Source of the DNA: Tunturibacter gelidoferens
GTDB taxonomy: Bacteria > Acidobacteriota > Terriglobia > Terriglobales > Acidobacteriaceae
DNA length: 64,000 nt
Direction of reading: 5' to 3'
Assembly: GCF_040358255.1 (NCBI RefSeq)
Contig: NZ_CP132938.1
Location: 4,526,001 to 4,590,000, forward strand
Part shown: in pieces, positions 43,471 to 52,874 of the stretch
How the letters are laid out: every line of letters begins with the position of its first letter
How positions within the stretch are numbered: the first letter of the stretch is position 1
Translations under genes and position numbers: made by a program
Notes under the pieces: model-generated
Database searches by the model: none
The model's input: the letters and a program-made list of their open reading frames with translations, nothing else
What the model was told of the DNA's origin: nothing

Positions 43471-46400
43471 ATGAAATTCGTTACATCACGGCGTTTTCTG
43501 CGCAAGGCAGGATCCCACTTCTTCATGCTTCTACTGTGCGTCTTTGCAGCAGCCCAGGCCTTTGCGGATCCAGCCATTCCAACCGGCGATATACGTATTC
43601 ACTACCACCGGCCGGATGGCAACTATGCCGGTTGGACGATCTATGCCTTTGATAACACAACAGAAAACACTGGCAACTATGGCGGCGGCCCAGTACAGGT
43701 CACTGGCACCGACACCTTCGGCGCGTACTTCGACGTTGGAGTGACCTCCGGCGCGCAAGAAGTTGGCATCATCATTCACAACCCGACGGCATCGGGCGGA
43801 GACCAGAAGGACACTCCCAACAATCTCTTTGTCGATCCCGCGACCCAGGGCATCGAGTACTGGGCATACTCCGGGATAGCCAAGCTGTATACCACTGCGC
43901 CGAGCCTCACGAATCCCACCGCGCTGCTGCCCGGATATGTCCGAGTTCACTACCACCGGACGGACGGCAACTACGGAGGCTGGACGATCTATGCCTTCTA
44001 TGACACCACGGAGTTCACCGGCGACTACAACAGCGGACTCGTCCCCGTGACGAATACTGACGCATACGGAGCGTATTTTGACGTAGCGGTTGTCCCGAAC
44101 GCGCAGAACCTTGGGCTCATCATTCACAATCCCTCCGCGCCTGGCGGCGATCAGAAAGACCCAGGGCCGAACGAATTTGTCGATCCTTCCACGGAAGGCT
44201 TCGAGTACTGGGGCTACACCGGGATCGGCAAGCTCTACAAGAGCCCACCCAGTCTCACCAATCCCACCGCGCTCCTGCCCGGGTACGCCCGCATTCACTA
44301 CTTCCGGCCCGACGGGAACTATGCGAACTGGACCGTCTATGCCTTCAACGACACAGCGGAGTACACCGGCGACTACAACGATGGACTGACTGGAGTGACC
44401 AGCCATGACTCCTACGGCGCGTACTTCGACATAAGTCTGATTCCCAACCCGAAGGACCTCGGATTCATCATCCACAACATCTCTACCGGGGTTAAAGATC
44501 CCGGACCTGATATGCATCTGGATGTCGCCACCAATACCCAGGCTTGGGTGATCTCAGGCAACGCGACTGTCTTCCTCACAACTCCGACTCCTACCCAGAT
44601 ACTGGATAGTCTTCTGAACGTAGAGCAGGCATACTGGCTTGATCGCCAGCGAGTGGCCATCCAGCCGCAGTTTGCTCAAAGTGGTGACACCTTCGCGATC
44701 AGCTCCAGCCTCACCGGCGGCCTGTCTGTAACTCCCACCGGCGTCACTGGAGGCACCAATATTCCGCTCACCGTTGGCGGAGCCCTGACTGCAGACGAGT
44801 TGCTACGCTACCCGCAACTGAGTGGATACACCGTCCTCCAGCTACCGGAGAATACGCAGCTCTCGACCTTGCAAACCGCGCTCGAAGGACAACTCGCGTT
44901 TTCCGCGGTCGGTTCCAATGGAATGCTGCAGTATGCCACTGGCATTCAATTCGCAGGTGTTTTGGACGATCTCTACTACTACCCCGGCAAGCTAGGCGTC
45001 GTCTTTCACCATTGGGACGACAAAAACTGGCGCGATTGGCCCGACGACGAGGACTGCGCCGTCAAGCTGAAGCTCTGGGCCCCCACCGCGCAGAACGTCT
45101 CCCTCCAGCTCTTCGATCACGAATCCGACACCGCGCCTTCCGCCGTCGTCACGATGCATGAGCACGATGGAGTATGGGTAGCGAAAGGCGACCCCAGCTG
45201 GAAAGATAAATACTATCTCTACAGCGTGAAGGTGTGGGTGTCAGCCGACGGCGCGGTGGACACGAATGTCACCAGCGATCCCTATTCGATCGATATCGCA
45301 TTGAATGGCACCAAGAGCAGAATCACAGATCTCGACTCCGACAGGACGAAGCCCGCAGGCTGGGACGAGGAGACGTCACCTCCGCTAAGAAGCGTCAGCG
45401 ATATGAGCATCTATGAACTGCATATTCGCGACTTCAGCGTGAACGATCTCACAGTTCCCTTGGCTCACCGCGGCATGTACGAGGCCTTTGAGGACCAGGG
45501 CTCGGACGGCATGAAGCATCTTCGCTCGCTGGCCGAAAGCGGGCTCAAGGCAGTCCACATCTTGCCTTCGTTCCACTTCGCCAGCGTGAATGAAGACAAA
45601 TCCAAATGGATCATTCCCACCGGTCTGGGGGTATATCCACCCGATGGCCAGCAGCAGCAGGCAGCAGTAACCGCCAGCCAGACCAGCCCCGCATATAACT
45701 GGGGCTATGATCCTGTGCACTACTTGACGCCCGAGGGTAGTTACGCGATCAATCCCGATAACCGCGTGCGCGAATATCGGGTCATGGTTGACGGCCTGCA
45801 CAAAGCCGGTCTGCGCGTCGTCCAGGATGTCGTCTTCAATCACACCAATGCCAGCGGCGAGGGACCTAACTCCAATCTCGACGAGGTGGTACCAAACTAC
45901 TATCACCGCCTCGATGCGAATGGAAACCTCGAAACAGGTTCGTGCTGCCCGGATACCGCAAGCGAACATCGCATGATGGAAAAGCTGATCATCGACACCC
46001 TCGTACTCAACGCGAAGGACTACAAGATCGATGGCTTCCGCTTCGACATCCTTAGCTTCATGTTCACTTACAACGTGCAGGCCATCCAGCAGGCCCTTCA
46101 GGCACTCACTCCCGAGAAAGATGGTGTCGACGGATCGAAGATTTATTTGTATGGAGAAGGCTTCAACTTCGGAGACACCGCGAACAATCAGATAGGCCCC
46201 AATGCCTCGCAGATCAATCTGTATGGTTTTGGCGTTGGAACCTTCAACGACCGCATCCGCGACGGCATCCACGGCGGCAGCCCGTTTACTGATGAGCGCG
46301 TGCAGGGCTTTGCCACCGGGCTCTTCACCGACCCAAGCGACTACACCAACTCAAATCCGCCGCTAAACGGTCAGCAAAATCAGTTGTTGCAGTACTCTGA

Positions 46401-47268
46401 CTGGATCGATGTAGGACTCACGGGAAATCTGCGCGACTACAGCTTTACCGACAGCGCCGGGGCAACAGTAACCGGAGCCCAGGTGCTCTATAACGGACAA
46501 CCAACCGGATACACCAAGAGCCCAATCGAAGCGGTGAACTATGCCTCAGTCCACGACAACCAGGACCTCTTCGACAAGGTGCAGCTGAAGTCGAGCTACA
46601 ACGACAACATTGCCACTCGTGCCCGCAGGCAGTTGATGGGCATGAGCCTCGTAACCCTCGGGGAAGGAATTCCGTTCTTCCAGGCAGGCGACGACCTGCT
46701 GCGCTCCAAAGACATGGACCAGAACAGCTACAACTCCGGAGACTGGTTCAATAAGATCGACTGGAGCGGTAAGACCGCAAACTGGGGCATCGGTCTGCCC
46801 ATTGCAAGCCAGAACCAGGCCCAATGGCCGATCATGATGCCGCTGCTCAGTAACCCCTCCTACACCCCGCTTCCGGCAAATATCGCATACAGTAAAGCAG
46901 CATTCAGTGAATTGCTGCAGATCCGCTACAGTTCGGAGTTGTTCCGCATGCCCACATTTGAGGAAGTGCAGCGGAACCTGACGTTTCTGAATACAGGTTC
47001 AAACCAGACGCCGGGGCTGATCGTAATGAATCTCGATGCGAATGGTGGAAGCTACGGAATCTACAAACACATCCTGGTCGTCTTCAATGCAACCAATGCA
47101 TCCGTGACGTTCACCAACACTCATCTCCAGGGCTTGGGCCTGCATCTGCACCCGGTGCAGCGAAACTCCAGCGATCCCGCAACTAGGCAGTCCACGTTCA
47201 ACTCGAAAGAAGGAACCGTTATAGTCCCGGCGCTCACAACCGCTGTCTTTGTCGCCGAAAGCGAGTAG
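43471..47268 (+). CDS. pulA: Secreted pullulanase-type GH13 glycoside hydrolase with three N-terminal CBM41 modules
   Basis: 1265 residues with a signal peptide (FFMLLLCVFAAAQAFA). Three starch-binding CBM41/PUD modules begin at residues 41, 157 and 273 (IRIHYHRPDG, VRVHYHRTDG, ARIHYFRPDG), the first two exactly 116 residues apart. A CBM48-type region (CAVKLKLWAPTAQNVSLQLF) and the GH13 domain follow: YNWGYDPVHY, VVFNHTNASG, KIDGFRFDILSF (nucleophile Asp), LYGEGF (acid/base Glu) and VHDNQDLFDK. It debranches alpha-1,6 links of pullulan, amylopectin or glycogen outside the cell. The ATG is followed by a clear signal sequence, with GGGGAG upstream. Confidence 0.95.
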   Translation: MKFVTSRRFLRKAGSHFFMLLLCVFAAAQAFADPAIPTGDIRIHYHRPDGNYAGWTIYAFDNTTENTGNYGGGPVQVTGTDTFGAYFDVGVTSGAQEVGIIIHNPTASGGDQKDTPNNLFVDPATQGIEYWAYSGIAKLYTTAPSLTNPTALLPGYVRVHYHRTDGNYGGWTIYAFYDTTEFTGDYNSGLVPVTNTDAYGAYFDVAVVPNAQNLGLIIHNPSAPGGDQKDPGPNEFVDPSTEGFEYWGYTGIGKLYKSPPSLTNPTALLPGYARIHYFRPDGNYANWTVYAFNDTAEYTGDYNDGLTGVTSHDSYGAYFDISLIPNPKDLGFIIHNISTGVKDPGPDMHLDVATNTQAWVISGNATVFLTTPTPTQILDSLLNVEQAYWLDRQRVAIQPQFAQSGDTFAISSSLTGGLSVTPTGVTGGTNIPLTVGGALTADELLRYPQLSGYTVLQLPENTQLSTLQTALEGQLAFSAVGSNGMLQYATGIQFAGVLDDLYYYPGKLGVVFHHWDDKNWRDWPDDEDCAVKLKLWAPTAQNVSLQLFDHESDTAPSAVVTMHEHDGVWVAKGDPSWKDKYYLYSVKVWVSADGAVDTNVTSDPYSIDIALNGTKSRITDLDSDRTKPAGWDEETSPPLRSVSDMSIYELHIRDFSVNDLTVPLAHRGMYEAFEDQGSDGMKHLRSLAESGLKAVHILPSFHFASVNEDKSKWIIPTGLGVYPPDGQQQQAAVTASQTSPAYNWGYDPVHYLTPEGSYAINPDNRVREYRVMVDGLHKAGLRVVQDVVFNHTNASGEGPNSNLDEVVPNYYHRLDANGNLETGSCCPDTASEHRMMEKLIIDTLVLNAKDYKIDGFRFDILSFMFTYNVQAIQQALQALTPEKDGVDGSKIYLYGEGFNFGDTANNQIGPNASQINLYGFGVGTFNDRIRDGIHGGSPFTDERVQGFATGLFTDPSDYTNSNPPLNGQQNQLLQYSDWIDVGLTGNLRDYSFTDSAGATVTGAQVLYNGQPTGYTKSPIEAVNYASVHDNQDLFDKVQLKSSYNDNIATRARRQLMGMSLVTLGEGIPFFQAGDDLLRSKDMDQNSYNSGDWFNKIDWSGKTANWGIGLPIASQNQAQWPIMMPLLSNPSYTPLPANIAYSKAAFSELLQIRYSSELFRMPTFEEVQRNLTFLNTGSNQTPGLIVMNLDANGGSYGIYKHILVVFNATNASVTFTNTHLQGLGLHLHPVQRNSSDPATRQSTFNSKEGTVIVPALTTAVFVAESE
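43591..44620 (+). repeat. Triplicated CBM41 coding unit in pulA
   Basis: Units start at 43591, 43939 and 44287. The first two spacings are exactly 348 bp (116 codons). Linker SLTNPTALLPG is repeated between units 1-2 and 2-3 with few base changes. Unit 3 is more diverged at its end (VKDPGPDMHLDVATNTQ). Confidence 0.85.
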
Positions 47269-47365
47269 GCACCCATCGCCTACAACGGTGTCCGTTCAAG
47301 CGCGTGAGAGCACGCGAATCAAAGAGATAACCGCGCTGCGCACGCATTCGCGTTCTCGGCGAGCA

Positions 47366-50005
47366 CTACTCCGTGCGCAGCGCTTTTATCGGATCGACTC
47401 GAATTGCGCTCCGTGCCGGAATCGCGCATCCGATCAGCGCCACCATGGCAAGAAGAATCGCGATAGACCCGAAGGTCAGTGGATCATCAGGTCTGATCGC
47501 GAACAGCATGCTAGCCAAGAGTCTCGTTGAGAACATCGCCACGATAGCCCCCGCTGCTATTCCGGCGATCACCGGAATCATGCCACGCACCAGCACATTG
47601 TGCAGAATCTCCCCTTTCGGAGCGCCAAGTGCGATTCGTATCCCGATCTCCTTAGTCCGATGGGCCACCGCTAACGCAAGTGTTCCGCTTACCCCCACCA
47701 CGGTGATGAACAACGCCAGCGCTGCGAACAGACCCAACAGCGTAGCCGTCACCCTGGGAGTTCCCAACTGCGCGCTTCGCAGCTGATCCAACGTCCGGAT
47801 CTCGGTCACCGGCTGGTGCGGATCGATCTGGTGAATGACATCGGCGATCTGGTTGGCGGTGTGCATCGGATCGACACGCGTTCGTACCAGCAAGTGAGCG
47901 TCGGTGAGAGAAGGAGACTGATCCTGCGGCAGATAGATTCCTTCTTTCAAATCCTTATCAAGTCCATATTGATGAACACTGCTTGCCACTCCAACCACAG
48001 TGATCCATGTCTTACCATTGTCTGTCGACACGTGACGGCCGATTGGATCTTCCGTAGGCCAGTAATGTTTTGCCATGCGCGCGTTAACGATAGCTACTGC
48101 CGGAGAGTGTTCCGTATCCCCATCCGTAAATGCCCGCCCCGCAAGAATCGGCACACCGAGCACACGAAAATAGTCGGGACTTGCGAGTTCAAAGTCCACC
48201 TGCGGCATCAACTCGCCCGGGTTCAAAGCCCGTCCCTCCAGCTGCACACCTCCAGTCATTGTGCCCATGTTGCTGTTGAGCGGGACCATCACGCTCACTG
48301 CAGCGCTCTCGACTCCGGGCAGTCCCGTTACACGGCTCAGCACCTGGTGGAAGAACTGATTCAGCTCTGTGCGTTTCGCATATTTGGTCCAATCTAAACT
48401 GATACGCATCGAGAGCACATTCGCGGTCTTGAATCCCGGGTCAACTGACAGCAGCTTGTGCAAACTCTGGAGCATCAATCCCGCACACATCAGCAGCACG
48501 AAGGAGAGAGTTACCTGCACCGCAACCAGTGCCTGGCGAGCCCGCGTCACTCCTCCGCTCCCGACTGATCTTTCGCCAGAGCCAGTCAGGACACTCAGAC
48601 GGTCGCGGCTGGCTACAAATCCAGGGAGTGCTCCAAACATCACACCCGCAATAACCGAGAGGGCAGCTACAAACAGGAACACCCGACCATCAAGGTGAAT
48701 CTCTCCCGACAGCGGTGTCATTCGTGCTGCATAAGCGATCAACAGCTTCGATCCAACCGCCGCAATTCCAAGTCCCAACACCCCTCCTGCAAGGGCCACC
48801 ACCATGCTCTCGGTAAGAAGTTGTCGAAAGATATCCCAGGAGCTCGCACCCGTGGCCATGCGAATAGCCGTCTCCTGAGATCGGCGAAGTTGTCGCGAGA
48901 TGGCCAGATTCGCCAGGTTCGCGCACGCCAGCAGCAGGACCAGTACCGCCGCTCCCAGAAGCGTCAGAAAAGTAGGCCGCGCCGCATGAGTCAGCTCCTG
49001 CTCCAGGCCGGTCATTTGTGCCATGACTCCTGCGCCCGCCGGGTAAGATTTCGGATAACTGAGAGCCAGCCGATTTGTAATCGTAGCCAGATCACTCTGC
49101 GCCTGTGTTGCCGTCACCCCCGGTTTCATCCGCGCGAAGACCGTCACCATCCGCATATCCCGGTCGGCGATCATCTTCGGATTGGACCGGAAGGGGCAGG
49201 ACGTCGTCGGCATGTAAACATCGTTTGCGTCCGGATACTCCGGAAGTGGCGGAAGTACACCAACCACTGTATGAACGCGATCATTCATCTCGAACATGCG
49301 GCCCAGTATCTTCGGATCCCGGCCAAAATTCTTAACCCAGTACGCATAGCTAAGTACCAGCACAGGCTCCGCTTTCGGACTTTCATCTGCCGGTGTGATC
49401 AGCCGCCCCAGGACAGGCTTCACTCCCAGCACGTCGAAGAAGTTCGCAGAGACCACCCCTGTACTCACACGCTCCGGTACCTTTGCTCCAAGCAGGGTAA
49501 AGGTCATCGAATGATATTCGGCCAGATCGGAGAACACGTGATTCAGTTGGCGATACTCCTCCACCTCCGGCACGGAGAATCCAATCGGATCCGTTCCGAC
49601 GCGCGCTGCCGTCTGTTCAACATGCACGATCTGACCTGGCTCCGCATAAGGCAGCGGGCGCAGCAGCACTCCGTTGATGACAACAAAGATCGCCGCGTTC
49701 GCACCAATTCCCAGCCCAAGCGTCAGAATCGCCATAAACGCATATCCTGGACTGCGACGTAACGTTCGACATGCATAGCGCACGTCGCGCAGGATATTCT
49801 CAAGCGGCGCAATGCTATTCCTCCGCCAAAGATCCTCGCGAACACGTTGCGGAGAACCGAACTTCAGATAAGCCTGCCGTCGCGCTTCTTCTTCGCTCAT
49901 TCCGCGAGCAAGGTTCTCATCGCACTCCAGAGTAAGATGATTCTCCATCTCGAGACCCACCTCTGCATCGCTTAGCCGTCTTTTGAAAAATCTGCGTAAG
50001 CTCAT
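47366..50005 (-). CDS. Large MacB/FtsX-type orphan permease (ADOP family)
   Basis: 879 residues from the ATG at 50003-50005 with GGAAG upstream. The N-terminal cytoplasmic part (MSLRRFFKRRLSDAEVGLEMENHL ... EDLWRRNSIAPLENILRDVRYACRTLRRSPG) is the mark of acidobacterial duplicated orphan permeases, which carry two FtsX/MacB_PCD halves in one chain. Each half has a periplasmic loop between helices (GANAAIFVVINGVLLRPLPY; LLLACANLANLAISRQLRR; IGIRIALGAPKGEILHNVL). No ATPase gene is adjacent, so the role in export or stress is unknown. The upstream padR gene is separated by 22 bp. Confidence 0.9.
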   Translation of the reverse strand: MSLRRFFKRRLSDAEVGLEMENHLTLECDENLARGMSEEEARRQAYLKFGSPQRVREDLWRRNSIAPLENILRDVRYACRTLRRSPGYAFMAILTLGLGIGANAAIFVVINGVLLRPLPYAEPGQIVHVEQTAARVGTDPIGFSVPEVEEYRQLNHVFSDLAEYHSMTFTLLGAKVPERVSTGVVSANFFDVLGVKPVLGRLITPADESPKAEPVLVLSYAYWVKNFGRDPKILGRMFEMNDRVHTVVGVLPPLPEYPDANDVYMPTTSCPFRSNPKMIADRDMRMVTVFARMKPGVTATQAQSDLATITNRLALSYPKSYPAGAGVMAQMTGLEQELTHAARPTFLTLLGAAVLVLLLACANLANLAISRQLRRSQETAIRMATGASSWDIFRQLLTESMVVALAGGVLGLGIAAVGSKLLIAYAARMTPLSGEIHLDGRVFLFVAALSVIAGVMFGALPGFVASRDRLSVLTGSGERSVGSGGVTRARQALVAVQVTLSFVLLMCAGLMLQSLHKLLSVDPGFKTANVLSMRISLDWTKYAKRTELNQFFHQVLSRVTGLPGVESAAVSVMVPLNSNMGTMTGGVQLEGRALNPGELMPQVDFELASPDYFRVLGVPILAGRAFTDGDTEHSPAVAIVNARMAKHYWPTEDPIGRHVSTDNGKTWITVVGVASSVHQYGLDKDLKEGIYLPQDQSPSLTDAHLLVRTRVDPMHTANQIADVIHQIDPHQPVTEIRTLDQLRSAQLGTPRVTATLLGLFAALALFITVVGVSGTLALAVAHRTKEIGIRIALGAPKGEILHNVLVRGMIPVIAGIAAGAIVAMFSTRLLASMLFAIRPDDPLTFGSIAILLAMVALIGCAIPARSAIRVDPIKALRTE

Positions 50006-50027
50006 CTGACTTCCTTTCGCGTTACAC

Positions 50028-50372
50028 TTACTCCCCCATGACGAGGCCGATTGCACGCACCATCTGTCGCCAGCGATTCGTCTCCAGCGTCAGATGTTTC
50101 TTCCCTGCCGCAGTAAGCCGATAAAACTTCGCTTTGCGATTGTTTTCGCTTGTGCCCCAATACGCCTGAAGCCATCCGCGATCTTCAAGCCGGTGAAGCG
50201 CAGGATACAGTGATCCCTGTTCAACCTGCAGTACGTCCTCTGACGTCTGTTCGATCACACGCGCGATGGTGTGGCCATGCGCCGGCCCCATCACGAGCGC
50301 CTTGAGGACCAGCATGTCCAATGTTCCCTGGACCATCTCGCTGTCTTGTTTTTTGCTTCGGTCCAAAGCCAC
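50028..50372 (-). CDS. PadR-family transcriptional regulator
   Basis: 114 residues. EMVQGTLDMLVLKALVMGPAHGHTIARVIEQTSEDVLQVEQGSLYPALHRLEDRGWLQAYWG is a textbook PadR winged helix, with SENNRKAKFYRLTAAGKKHL forming the wing. It lies immediately before the ADOP permease, the usual arrangement in Acidobacteriota, and likely controls it and itself. A 20-bp direct repeat lies just upstream. Confidence 0.94.
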   Translation of the reverse strand: MALDRSKKQDSEMVQGTLDMLVLKALVMGPAHGHTIARVIEQTSEDVLQVEQGSLYPALHRLEDRGWLQAYWGTSENNRKAKFYRLTAAGKKHLTLETNRWRQMVRAIGLVMGE

Positions 50373-50377
50373 TCTCC

Positions 50378-50429
50378 ACTCGAACGTCTATGGGGAGAAA
50401 GATAACACCACTCGACCGTCTATGGGAAG
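50378..50429. promoter_or_regulatory. Direct repeats upstream of padR, candidate operator or promoter region
   Basis: ACTCGAACGTCTATGGGGAG (50378-50397) is repeated as ACTCGACCGTCTATGGGAAG (50410-50429): 18 of 20 bases match with a 32-bp period, about three helical turns. The position, 6-57 bp upstream of the padR start, suits binding sites for the regulator or RNA polymerase. No -10/-35 pair was placed. Confidence 0.55.
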
Positions 50430-50509
50430 CGAAGGCTACCGCAAACTATCGCAAAGCCTACGAAGCCCCCCACTACAATCACCACCCGTTAGCCATAGCA
50501 AGCTGTCGA

Positions 50510-50972
50510 TCAGGCAGTAGCCTTGATCGGCGGCCCAAGAAACTCCACACCCCATTCCGCGCCATAGGCGTTCAACATCGACTGCTCCGGACGCCCTGCC
50601 TTCCTAATCTCTCCCAACCCAGCGAAAAACTTCATCGCATCCATCGCCGGCAGCAGCAACACCAATTGCCGCGACGGGCGGTCGCTCACATTCACGAAGG
50701 TATGCGCCACGCCTCCCTGACAACATCTCCCGTCGTAGCCCGAAATCTTTCCCTCCACTTCATACAGATACTCTCCTTCAAGCACCCAAACACCTCAGTC
50801 TCAGAGTGACGATGCAGCGGCGGCCCAAACCCCGGCGCATTCACCGTCTCCATCAAAGTAAGCGCCTCCCCGGTTGCATCATGCTGCAGCCGCACCGCGA
50901 GCTCGAGCCCATCGCAGGAATCTTCACCATCGAAAGTTCATCGGTGGTCGAATGAACAAACTGAACCGGCAT
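50510..50972 (-). pseudogene. Cupin-domain protein gene broken by two frameshifts
   Basis: Three pieces in two or more frames reconstruct one cupin of about 155 residues: MPVQFVHSTTDELSMVKIPAMG from the ATG at 50970-50972; LAVRLQHDATGEALTLMETV ... GPPLHRHSETEVFG with the His-rich cupin motif 1; and LEGEYLYEVEGKISGYDG ... GGVAHTFVNVSDRPSRQLV with motif 2, ending at 50510. The breaks fall near 50905 and 50790. Each piece in order matches the usual fold, so this is a decayed gene or carries sequencing errors. Confidence 0.8.
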
Positions 50973-51022
50973 AGCGATCCTCCTCCTCAATTCAAGTGGC
51001 AACAAACGTAATCATTCCTCCA

Positions 51023-51358
51023 TCACTTATCCGTATCCTCAAACGCATACCGTCCCAGCGCAAACGGACGCGAAACCGCCGGCTTGCTGTCCAGCGGATA
51101 AGAAGGATAAGGATCGACGGTCCCTGTAGGGAAACCCCAGATCTTCCCGGTCCGCAGATCCACGACCACCTTCCCGTACACCTGCCCCGTCCCATCCGGA
51201 TACCGCAGATTCTGCACTCCCGGCTCGATGTAGAGCGCATGAGCCGCCGCCGAGTCAGCCGCAACCGTTGGAGGAGACACATACGGCCTCGCAGCGATCG
51301 CAACCAACGCTATCGCAATCACGGCCAGAAGAATATTTGTCAGCACATCTTTTCTCAC
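51023..51358 (-). CDS. Small membrane-anchored hypothetical protein
   Basis: 111 residues from a GTG at 51356-51358, with GGGAGG five bases upstream; a longer frame exists but lacks such a site. The N-terminus VRKDVLTNILLAVIAIALVAIAARPYV is a single membrane anchor, and the rest (LYIEPGVQNLRYPDGTGQVYGKVVVDLRTGKIWGFPTG) is a compact extracytoplasmic domain. The pattern is widespread in acidobacteria but has no known function. Confidence 0.75.
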   Translation of the reverse strand: MRKDVLTNILLAVIAIALVAIAARPYVSPPTVAADSAAAHALYIEPGVQNLRYPDGTGQVYGKVVVDLRTGKIWGFPTGTVDPYPSYPLDSKPAVSRPFALGRYAFEDTDK

Positions 51359-51495
51359 GAGAACCTCCCTCACCAACCAAAACTCAGCCGCAGCTTTATT
51401 CCCGTTTTGGACGAGAACCCGCACGTAAAGCCTCACCAGAGAGAAATAATTCTCACGAACCTAACACTCGCAACATCCCCGCCGATATAGCCCCC

Positions 51496-51705
51496 ATGTT
51501 CTCAAAGCCGAAGTTCTCCGACGGAAGATTCTGTCCCCACTGCAACACCGAATCCCTGCACCGCTCTCATCGCCGCGGCTGGGACTGGTTCTTCCATTAC
51601 CTGGCTCTGCGCCCGGTTCGCTGCACCTGCTGCTGCCAGCGCTTCTACGCCCCCAGAACCGCCTACGGTCCCCATATCCGCCCCCATACAGGCCATTCGC
51701 GATAA
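51496..51705 (+). CDS. Small Cys-rich protein, possible zinc ribbon
   Basis: 69 residues. RFCPHCNTESLHRSHRRGWDWFFHYLALRPVRCTCCCQRFYAP shows two CxxC pairs in the spacing of a zinc ribbon, with a basic middle. The gene ends 12 bp before mtnA and is probably cotranscribed with it. The ribosome site before 51496 is weak, and function is unknown. Confidence 0.65.
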   Translation: MFSKPKFSDGRFCPHCNTESLHRSHRRGWDWFFHYLALRPVRCTCCCQRFYAPRTAYGPHIRPHTGHSR

Positions 51706-51717
51706 ACTAGAAGGGAC

Positions 51718-52785
51718 ATGATCCCTACCCTCGAATGGCTCCCTACCGGCGTTAACTTCCTCGACCAGACCAAACTCCCCCTCGAGGAGACCTACGTCCT
51801 CGCCACCGACTACAAACAGGTCGCCACGGTCATCCGCGACATGATCGTCCGCGGAGCACCCGCGATCGGCGTCTCTGCCGCCATGGGCATGGCCATCGGC
51901 ATCGATCGCAGCTCCGCGACCACCCTTCCCGCCCTCACCGAAGAAGTCGCCCTCATCGCCAAGACCCTCGCCGAAACCCGCCCCACCGCCGTCAACCTCT
52001 TCTGGGGCATCGACGAGATCCGCAATCTCTACATCGAACTCGCCGCCAAAAACACCCCCATCGCCGAGATCAAATCCTCCGTCGTCGCCAAAGCCCGCCG
52101 CATGTACGACGAAGACATCGCCGCCTGCAAGCAGATGGGCGCACACGGCGCACCGCTCCTCCCCAAAGAGGGCACCGTCCTCACCCACTGCAACGCCGGC
52201 GCCCTCGCCACCTGCGGCTATGGATCGGCGCTGGGAGTGATCAGGTCCGCAATAGCCCGCGGTCACAAAATCGACGTCTTCGCCGACGAGACCCGTCCCT
52301 TCCTGCAAGGCGCCCGCCTCACCGCATGGGAGCTCATGAAGGACAACATCCCCACCACCGTCCTCTGCGACAACATGGCCGCCTCTCTCATGCGCCAGGG
52401 CCGTATCCAGGCCGTCATCGTCGGAGCCGACCGAATCGCCGCCAACGGCGACGTCGCCAACAAGATCGGCACCTACGGCGTAGCCATCCTCGCGAAAGAA
52501 CACAACATCCCCTTCTACGTCGCCGCCCCCTGGTCCACCCTCGACCTTCAAACTGCCACGGGCGACAGCATCCCCATAGAACAGCGCGACGCTCGCGAGG
52601 TCACTCACTCCAACGGCAAGCAGATGACGCCCCACGGCGTAGCCATCGAGAACCCAGCCTTCGACGTCACCCCCGCAAAGTACGTCACCGCCATCATCAC
52701 CGAGCGCGGCGTCCTCACAGCCCCCTACAACCAATCGATCCGCATCATGGCAAAGCAGACAGAACCCGAGCTCACAGCCGTCTAG
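51718..52785 (+). CDS. mtnA: S-methyl-5-thioribose-1-phosphate isomerase
   Basis: 355 residues, eIF-2B alpha/beta/delta-like family. [21 protein letters not shown] and [20 protein letters not shown] (catalytic Cys), [30 protein letters not shown] (catalytic Asp) are the family signatures. It converts methylthioribose-1-phosphate to methylthioribulose-1-phosphate in methionine salvage. None of the other mtn genes is adjacent; in relatives it sometimes acts in a shunt without them. Confidence 0.95.
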   Translation: MIPTLEWLPTGVNFLDQTKLPLEETYVLATDYKQVATVIRDMIVRGAPAIGVSAAMGMAIGIDRSSATTLPALTEEVALIAKTLAETRPTAVNLFWGIDEIRNLYIELAAKNTPIAEIKSSVVAKARRMYDEDIAACKQMGAHGAPLLPKEGTVLTHCNAGALATCGYGSALGVIRSAIARGHKIDVFADETRPFLQGARLTAWELMKDNIPTTVLCDNMAASLMRQGRIQAVIVGADRIAANGDVANKIGTYGVAILAKEHNIPFYVAAPWSTLDLQTATGDSIPIEQRDAREVTHSNGKQMTPHGVAIENPAFDVTPAKYVTAIITERGVLTAPYNQSIRIMAKQTEPELTAV

Positions 52786-52874
52786 GCAGCTTCCTCGCGC
52801 ACCTGAATCACGCTCCTCCTACCCGTATTCACTCCGGTTTGTGGTCAACTAGGTTGGACCCAACCGGAGACCCC

